Below, piece by piece: positions 57,161-64,000 of a DNA stretch of 64,000 nucleotides. Source of the stretch: Ostrinia nubilalis. Lineage: Eukaryota; Arthropoda; Insecta; Lepidoptera; Crambidae. The notes below the pieces were generated by a model. That model searched no databases and was not told where the DNA came from. It saw only the letters and a program-made list of their open reading frames with translations. The stretch spans positions 625,001-689,000 of the forward strand of contig NC_087117.1 in assembly GCF_963855985.1 (NCBI RefSeq), written 5' to 3'. The position numbers and the translations under genes are program-made. The number at the start of each line of letters is the position of its first letter. Within the stretch, counting starts at the first letter, position 1.

Positions 57161-58439
57161 CTGGAACAAGCGAAAAAGGTTTATTAATAATAAACCTTAA
57201 ACCTTAATAAAAAATAATAAAAACAAATAATTATTTTACTAAATCAGCTGTTCAGAAAAAAACAGCGCGGACGAAATTAAACAGTCTGTGTAAAATAATT
57301 TCAAGTCACTTAAAAAATGCACACGTAAGTATTAGCTTATTTTTTTTAATGTATATTTGGAATTATACTGGCAGAAATCATGGAGAAATGATTCGCAGAT
57401 TAAGGCCCGCGTTAAACCAAGGCGGAGCGGTGTGGAGAACTGATTTAAATAATCTATCAGATTTCATTATTTCCATTTTTATTCTCCGCTCCGCGCTAGC
57501 CCCAAGTCCCCAACCGCTGTCAAATTCTATAGAAAAATTCGTCCGCCTTGGTGGAAACGGGTAGGTAACCCTAAAACTCTGAAATCTAAATTTCACGAAT
57601 CTTTCACCAAAAGGTAAAAAAAAAATGTTATAAATAAATAAATTATTATTAATTATTACTTTTTTTAATGTTGTTTATAACGAAACGTAACGTAACTCGA
57701 CTTTTTTCATAATTTTTATTTTGCATTAAGATAATTGCATCTCACAATTTTTTCGTGCACGAATCTGATCCGAATATTATGTACTCCCAAAATATATCCC
57801 CAATGGTAATAGTAAGTAATATTGTCACTCACTAACGTACGTGATAGTGCCATATTCGTCACTAAGTAACACTAACATTTACTTAACGGCGCCACTTAAC
57901 CGGCACTTAGAAGCACTCAGTCACCAGCACTTAAGTGTCAAATTAAGTGTGCTAAGTTCACTAAGTTAGTGTGTAGAAGGTCTGTGGGAAATTGTAGAGT
58001 AAAAGCTAGGTTTGGAATATGAATAGAATATGGGAATGGAATAGCTATAGGTTAGAGCTTAGCTGAGTAATGCCTGAGGTATGGGAGGGTGTTTTTCTTG
58101 AGACTTCAGAATGATGTCCTTCAGATTTGTAATAATGTCATTCCCTCCCGTGCCGCTCCGCTATATTTTAAAGACTGTAAACCCTTGAAAAGGAGGCTGA
58201 CAATAGTGACTGAGTTTCTTGCGCTGCTTCTTCTCAGCACTGGCCCATTTATTGTCCCGAAGCAGTGGTAGGGTTAATATCGGGACGTGTAAAAGTGCTT
58301 TTTAAAAGTAACACTGTCTGTATGTTACTTAGACTAAGTTACGAAAATAAATTTATTATTTATTTCATTTATTATGAGTTATTTTTAAAGGCTTTCCTAA
58401 AAGCCTGTAGTCTGTGGGGTCTAACTCAAGAAAACTTTT

Positions 58440-58680
58440 TTTTTTTTTTTTTTATGTGATAGGAGGCAAACGAGCAGACGGATCACCTGATGGTAAGTGA
58501 TTACCGTCGCCCATAGACACCCGCAGACCCAGGGGCGATACAGGTGCGTTGCCGGCCTTTAAGATAAAGATACGCTCTCCTCTTGAAAGCTTGCAGGTCG
58601 TATCCGTCCGGCTTACCTGCTGCCCGCTTGAACTCATTACCCAGTAGAATACTGATAGGGCACATCCCATAGTTTTAAGC
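58440..58680 (+). mobile_element. gcagacggatcacctgatgg repeat
   Basis: Preceded by poly-T, contains gtaagtgattaccgtcgccc and gcgttgccggcctttaa. A shorter copy is at 51795-51870. Probably a SINE or LINE 3' end in reverse orientation. Confidence 0.65.
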
Positions 58681-58959
58681 ACCGAAAAAACGCCATGGGA
58701 AATTACCCACTTATGATGGATTTTCGTACGAAAACTCCTTCGTTATTACGACTTTAATCATAAAGTTTCGCGCGGAAAAATGTTGCCAGCTAAATATTAT
58801 AACCTCTTTCTACAGGGTAATAAACTTTTTACTGCCTCTCCGAGTGGATAATAAACCTGCCTTTAGTCCATCGATTAAACATTACATGCACTTACGTCTG
58901 ACATAAAATTGCGATGTTCTCGCCGATAGAATTTTGTAAATAAGATATGAGAAGAAATG

Positions 58960-59193
58960 AAAAATCCTGCTTTTTAAGTTACACACTTTTTGCAGCCACC
59001 AATTTTTTTTAGTCTTACAAATTTTGACTTTTTTTTTGTGGCAAGCCGAAAATTTTAGTGACTGTTACCTACTGTTAGCTGTTAGTTAGTTAGACCACAG
59101 TTAATTATTTAATTTAGTCAAAAATGTAATTTATTTGTAAGACTAAAAAATAGGTGGCTATAAAAAGTGTGTAACTTAAAAAAGCAGGATTTT
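58960..59193. mobile_element. Foldback MITE with ~60-bp arms
   Basis: Ends aaaatcctgctttttaagtt and its inverse near 59174-59193; arms extend past tagtcttacaaatt. Confidence 0.8.
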
Positions 59194-59845
59194 AGCATAA
59201 TTTAATAATAAATAAATAAATTCACGCAACCGACGCGCCGTAGATGTTAGTCATAAAACAAAATTTCCATCTACCTTCAAGGAATGTCACTTGACTCGAT
59301 CAAGACCCGCCGCGCCGAAAAAACGTAACAAAAATATATCATTCGAATTATGAGCAATCAAACGAATTAGAGACGATCACGAGCGATTGTGTGGAATCGT
59401 TGAAACCCAATGAGTGCACTAGTGATGTGCGTGGGAGTGTCGGTCGTTATCGACGTCGATATCGTAAAGCAGGAGGACTTTTTAACCGCAGCGGAGAAAC
59501 TTTTGGCTTGCATGGGTATTTAAGCTGATGGAAAGTGGTGATTAGGCCGAAAGGTGGAATGCTCAACTATGGAGGATATTATGGCTGCTTCTTCTTAGCA
59601 CTGATCCGAAGCTTATTTGAGACTAAATTATTACTTGAAGACATACAATTGTTTTTTAATATCATAATTATTGCAATAATGAATGAATTAAAATGAAAAA
59701 TTATTTATTTAGTTAGTTACGTTAGTAACTTACGAAATAAATATTTACAACTAATCAGTAATTTTTCATGTCTTTTTTTAGTATTATCTTGTTTGAGTAA
59801 AAGTGTGTGTTAAACCAAAATAACAAATCAATGTCGTCTTTATTT

Positions 59846-60107
59846 GAAGGGTGCAGGGGCAAAACAAGAATTATGTGACAAAAACAAAAAGTTATGTAAT
59901 GAACATTTAAATTTATTAAAGTTTAAAATATTCTTATGTGTCACTTAAAATTATAAACTACTAATATCAATACATATGACTATTACTTACTTGTTTTTAC
60001 GATTTTGTATAATTTCAAATAAAAATACGCGGGAAATCGAAAATATTGCCATCAAAAATATACTTTTGAATTTTAGGGACATTCCTTGTTTTGCCCCTGT
60101 ACCCTTC
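59846..60107. mobile_element. MITE with gaagggtgcaggggcaaaac ends
   Basis: Left end gaagggtgcaggggcaaaac, right end inverse (gttttgcccctgtacccttc), AT-rich interior. Confidence 0.8.
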
Positions 60108-60474
60108 ATTTGTGTTAAACTATAAAGTAATTTCGCTTCTAAACTTCTAAAATACATTCGCCACTTCAGCTTTATTTCAACAAGCCACAATTATAGATAC
60201 AATCTATCCCTTCACTTTCAACCGTTTGATCCAATAATTACTGTCGATTGCATCCCGACTCCGACCAATTTATCGACACAACTATTTATATCCAATTATC
60301 GATACAATTTATCGACTGTGCCCCTTCACTACACGACGCCATATTGCAACTGTTTGTAATCCTCTAATTACACCAATCAAAGACTCCATTAAACAAGCTC
60401 TGTGATTAGTTCGATTGACTTGACTAATTAATTATAATTCATTTGGGAACAATAAGGAAGACTTTTATTTAGGG

Positions 60475-60685
60475 GTTTGTTCCCACAGTTTTGCGGGATC
60501 TCATGCAGAATCCCACAAAACTGGACTGTCATGTGTCAAATCTCGTAAGTTGTTTAAAATTCGAACTACAAATTCGAACGGATCGGTTTTCTGTGGGACA
60601 CTGCAAACGAGATATTCGTGTGAAGGTGCTAAAACAAACACGTATGTTACTAAACAGTATCCTGCAAAAAACGGGATGACTCCGT
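60475..60685. mobile_element. MITE-like repeat, inverted copy of 51340-51545
   Basis: ttttgcgggatctcatgcag and cgaacggatcggttttctg, ending ctgcaaaaaacgggatgac; scraps also at 18120-18190. Confidence 0.6.
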
Positions 60686-60783
60686 GATAACAAGCCCTTA
60701 GCTTTTGCCCGCGACTTCGCGTGAAGTTCTTTCTGTCACAGAAAGATTATCACGCGTGTCCCGCTTTGAAAAACCGGTATAAA

Positions 60784-61403
60784 TGTTACGGTCAAAGTGA
60801 TAAATGTGAAAATTATGAATAATCGCCGGTTATTATGAATAATTACCGCATGATTTGGTTAATGTGATTAATATGAGGTCATTTATGTGTGTATAAAACT
60901 AAATAGGCGGCTTAGGGGTGGCCCAAGGGCCACCCCCGCCGCACCTTAACCTATTTTTCACTTTAAATCAAAACATTATGTTATAGGCATCATGGAAAAG
61001 TAATATTATGCAAGAAACATTCCAAACTCATTATGCCAAATTATATTAATATACTAGTGGCCGCCCGCGACTTCGTACGCGTGGATCCCGTTTTACCCCC
61101 TTCATCTATCTTACGCGGTTTAGATTTTTTCATAGAAATGTTTTTTCCCGCTAACTCCCGTTCCCGTGGGAATTTTGCAATATCCTGTTGTAACTAAGCT
61201 TTAAGTTTACTAAGATACCTGAATACCAAATTTCAAGCGTCTAACTTAAGCGGTTTAGATTTTTCATACAAAAGGATTTTCCCGCTAATTCCCGTTCCCG
61301 TGGGAATTCTTAAGTATACTATAACCTGCCCAGGAGTACGAAGAATAATTGTACCAAGTTTCGTTAAAATCCGTCAAGTAGTTTTTGTTTCTATAAGGAA
61401 CAT

Positions 61404-61456
<53 letters not shown>

Positions 61457-61787
61457 AATTTTACTGATTGCATTTTTGGGATCAGTATCGATCACTAATC
61501 ACCCCCTGATAGTTATTTTGAAAATATATTTCATGTACAGAATTCACCTCTCTACAGATTTATTATAAGTATAGATTATGATATCAAAACGTTAAAAAGT
61601 TTGGCTGTACACGAGCACGTACACAAGATGTTGTTCTCTTTTAAGAAATTTGTTAGTACTAAGGTTGAATTATTAAATAATCACTGTTAAATGTGATTAA
61701 TTTATCACTTTTACCGCGACTGTCGGTAATTATTCATAATAACCGGTTATTATTAATAATTTTCAATTTATCACATTAACCGTAACA
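60784..61787. mobile_element. Inverted-repeat element tgttacggtcaaagtgataa
   Basis: Left end tgttacggtcaaagtgataa...cgccggttattatgaataat; right end (about 61715-61787) is the inverse, ending attaaccgtaaca. It is interrupted by the left arm of the element pair at 61056-62577. Confidence 0.72.
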
Positions 61788-62174
61788 TAAATACTATTTT
61801 TTATTATCCTCTGGTCAGAAATTATATACGAGTATTTCATCCAAATCCTCAACCACAGAGGAACTGGCTATCTTACTTCCAACTGCCGAAACAACAATGC
61901 AGCAATGCTGTTAACATTGTTGTTATGGCGACAGACTTAAGTAAGATGGTGGAGGCTAGCCAAACTCTCTCAGTCTCACTCGGAGCACAATTAGAAATAT
62001 TTAAAAGGAAAGTGATTTTTTTCAACCATAAACATCTATATACTTATAATATATCTGTAGAGAGGTCAATTCTGTACATGAAATATATTTTCAAAATAAC
62101 TATCAGGGGGTGATTAGTGATCGATACTGATGCCAAAAATGCAATCAGTAAAATTTTTGTCTGTCTGTCTGTCC

Positions 62175-62217
<43 letters not shown>

Positions 62218-62577
62218 CGCCTGTATGTTCCTTATAGAAACAAAAACTACTCGACGGATTTTAACGAAACTTGGTACAATTATTCTTCATACTCCTGGGC
62301 AGGTTATAGCATACTTAGGAGTATCCCACGGGAACGGGAATTAGCGAGAAAATCGTTTTGTGTGAAAAATCTAAACCGCTTAAGTAAGACGCTTAAAATT
62401 TGGCATGCAGGTATCTCAGTATACTTAAAGCTTAGTTACAACAGGATATTGCAAAATTCCCACGGAAAAGGGAGTTAGCGGGAAAAAACATTTGTATGAA
62501 AAAATCTAAACCGCGTAAGATAGATGAAGGGGGTAAAACGGGATCCACGCGTACGAAGTCGCGGTCGGCCGCTAGTG
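61056..62577. mobile_element. Two inverted ~520-bp element copies with (GACA)n/(TGTC)n
   Basis: 61056-61575 and about 62045-62577 are inverse to each other: actagtggccgcccgcgact at one end and gtcgcggtcggccgctagtg at the other. The internal (gaca)n at 61406-61453 mirrors (tgtc)n at 62158-62217. CTAGT-type ends suggest Helitron-like or LINE-related elements. Confidence 0.78.
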
Positions 62578-62788
62578 CTAAAATAAATTAAAACAGTAGT
62601 AAATGATATATTATTATCATCATCAATAACCAGATAATAAAAATAAATGCAGCCATTTTGCATCTACGTGCGCGGGAAAATTTACCACATATTAAAAACA
62701 GCCCATAAAACGTCATCCGTATTACAATAGCAATAAAGACTTCTTTCTTTCGTATTTCATATTTTTCCCGTTTGTTGTTTATTACTTA

Positions 62789-63531
62789 TAGCCTGACCAG
62801 GAACATAAAAACCCTGGCATAGAGGCGCGTCAATTGCATTTGATAGTGCAACACTGAGTACAGTCGTACCTGTGTTAAATTAATAGGCTAACTTTATGTA
62901 TCGGGATTCAGGATTACGGGCTAATTTGATATTTTCATTAATTATCGAAAAAATATTATTATAGGTAACCTGGTTTAAATAAATTAAATGAAACCATCAA
63001 TCGACCTAGTAGGATTTATTTTATTATTCATCAATAATTAAATTCAGAATTTGAATATTCAACTGCAATGTCTGCTCATGAACGCTTCAAACTCGGTACT
63101 TCTTTCCCAATTCCATAAAATTCAACACTTAGAAAGTGACAAAAAATTTTAAAATATGTAGTTGAAACAAACCACAGCAAATTTTCATAGTGGACTGTAC
63201 TATACGATAAACATGTCAGTCAATTTGACAACCTTTGTCGGAAACATTATTCAATGAAAATATTGTCCGAACCCATAGTATTTCTCTTCGACAAATACTT
63301 TAACACATTGTGAACCACTTTTCTTTCACGACTATAAAAAGATTTTAGCAATTTAATTCACAAAATCAATTGCACACATTTAAAATAAAGTTTGTTTACA
63401 CTTTGACAGCAATAGACTGACATGCAAGGTGACATGTCAATGAAGTTTTCAGTTACTGTTGTCATTAAAAGAAATTAGTACCATTAGTTTTCCGCAACAT
63501 GGCGACGGTTTTTATGTTCCTGGTCGGGCTA
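62789..63531. mobile_element. 743-bp TIR element with TA target duplication
   Basis: Left end tagcctgaccaggaacataa; right end is its inverse with one or two mismatches over ~25 bp (ttatgttcctggtcgggcta). TA flanks both sides. Size and TA duplication fit a non-autonomous Tc1/mariner-type element. No transposase seen. Confidence 0.78.
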
Positions 63532-64000
63532 TACTAATATTTTTTAAAACGCATAAAGGTTATTTATTCTTTGTTTTTTACAGCTGTCAATATGGCAGAT
63601 TATTTATTGTTTTAAAAAGAAAGCAATTTATGTTGTTTTGACCGCAGTTAATAAATTGAAAGCCCATTGGTTATTTAATGAACAAAACGGTTTTGGAAAA
63701 AAAAATGAAGAAGTAATGGCCAGAATCTGGCTTTACAAGTTGTAAAATGCAAAAAGCGTCCATCTTGAAAATCATAATACGTTATTATAACGAAAAAATC
63801 TTTTTAAATTAACATGAGTTTAAAAAACTAAGACTTGAAGGTTATATTTTCTGGAAAAAAGAACGAGCCCAATAGAAAATAGGAATACTATAAAACACCA
63901 CTGTAAGAAAGTTTTTCAGAAATCGTTTTGTTTATAAGTTCACTGAACATCCATAGTAAGTAGGTAATTATTCGTCAGCTCAATTAACTTCAATATTGAA

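Larger units (their letters stand above)
37502..56022 (-). other. 18.5-kb sli intron (between window exons 4 and 3)
   Basis: AT-rich intron made of transposon relics: RTE fragments, MITEs, SINE-like copies and Helitron-like copies listed separately. Between them I see no coding homology. The small open frames here are short and without recognisable domains. Confidence 0.75.
57161..64000 (-). other. Upstream sli intron
   Basis: No LRRNT-1 or signal-peptide exon recognised. Contains foldback elements listed separately, a LINE 3' end at 58190-58320 and otherwise AT-rich sequence. I cannot exclude a short upstream exon that I missed. Confidence 0.6.

Noticed and set aside
57349..57564. Candidate upstream slit exon or promoter near the ggcggagcgg motif
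   Set aside because: No LRRNT cysteines or signal peptide on the minus strand; the segment looks like a weak palindromic MITE.
61406..62217. CRISPR-like or regulatory tetranucleotide array
   Set aside because: Simple (GACA)n/(TGTC)n microsatellites internal to a mobile element; no spacers.

Overview
The window looks like a piece of a moth or butterfly (Lepidoptera) chromosome. The evidence is an insect-type slit (sli) gene with short exons in long AT-rich introns, together with dispersed repeats I associate with lepidopteran genomes: RTE-type LINE 3' ends, (TTTGAC)n-tailed short elements, Helitron-like elements ending CTAGT, and tRNA-derived SINEs. No species can be named from the sequence alone.

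One host gene fills the window. sli lies on the minus strand, entering at about 57.2 kb and leaving near position 674. I traced 32 consecutive coding exons by hand (3,956 nt, about 1,318 codons). Every junction has AG/GT splice dinucleotides and every codon phase joins. The order is: LRR domain 1 (its N-cap and the signal peptide lie outside or were not found), complete LRR domains 2, 3 and 4, EGF 1-6, the laminin-G domain, an acidic/proline linker and EGF 7. The C-terminal cysteine-knot exon(s) lie beyond position 1. The gene therefore looks functional.

The unusual feature is that at least nine sli exons have partial copies beside them in the introns. Usually the copied part is the 3' portion of the exon plus its 5' splice site, placed in the next intron downstream and separated by minisatellite or (GA)n arrays. 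Some arrays visibly start at, or are built from, the exon's own donor junction. Examples are the laminin-G exon at 10.7 kb (four copies), the LRRCT-2 exon at 32.9 kb (five copies and a remnant inside about 3 kb of GA repeat), EGF exons at 0.7, 14.5, 15.3 and 16.9 kb, and the LRRCT-3 exon at 23.6 kb. The LRRNT-3 exon at 26.1 kb shows the opposite polarity: its 5' part plus acceptor is copied upstream. In several copies the differences from the intact exon are almost all synonymous (10 of 10 at 1-152; 8 of 8 at 1275-1394). That is not expected of dead intronic fragments.

Layout by region. 0-3.2 kb: C-terminal EGF and LamG exons with two exon echoes. 3.4-8.45 kb: a nearly full-length but frameshifted non-LTR retrotransposon, antisense to sli. 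9.6-10.8 kb: LamG exon and its echo array. 11-17 kb: EGF exons, echoes, a tRNA-derived SINE pair and a poly-C array. 17.7-28.6 kb: LRR domains 4 and 3. 28.8-33 kb: GA-rich LRRCT-2 array. 33-37.5 kb: LRR domains 2 and 1. 37.5-56 kb: one 18.5-kb intron made of transposon relics. 56-57.2 kb: three single-LRR exons. 57.2-64 kb: upstream intron with several foldback elements. No other host gene was recognised.
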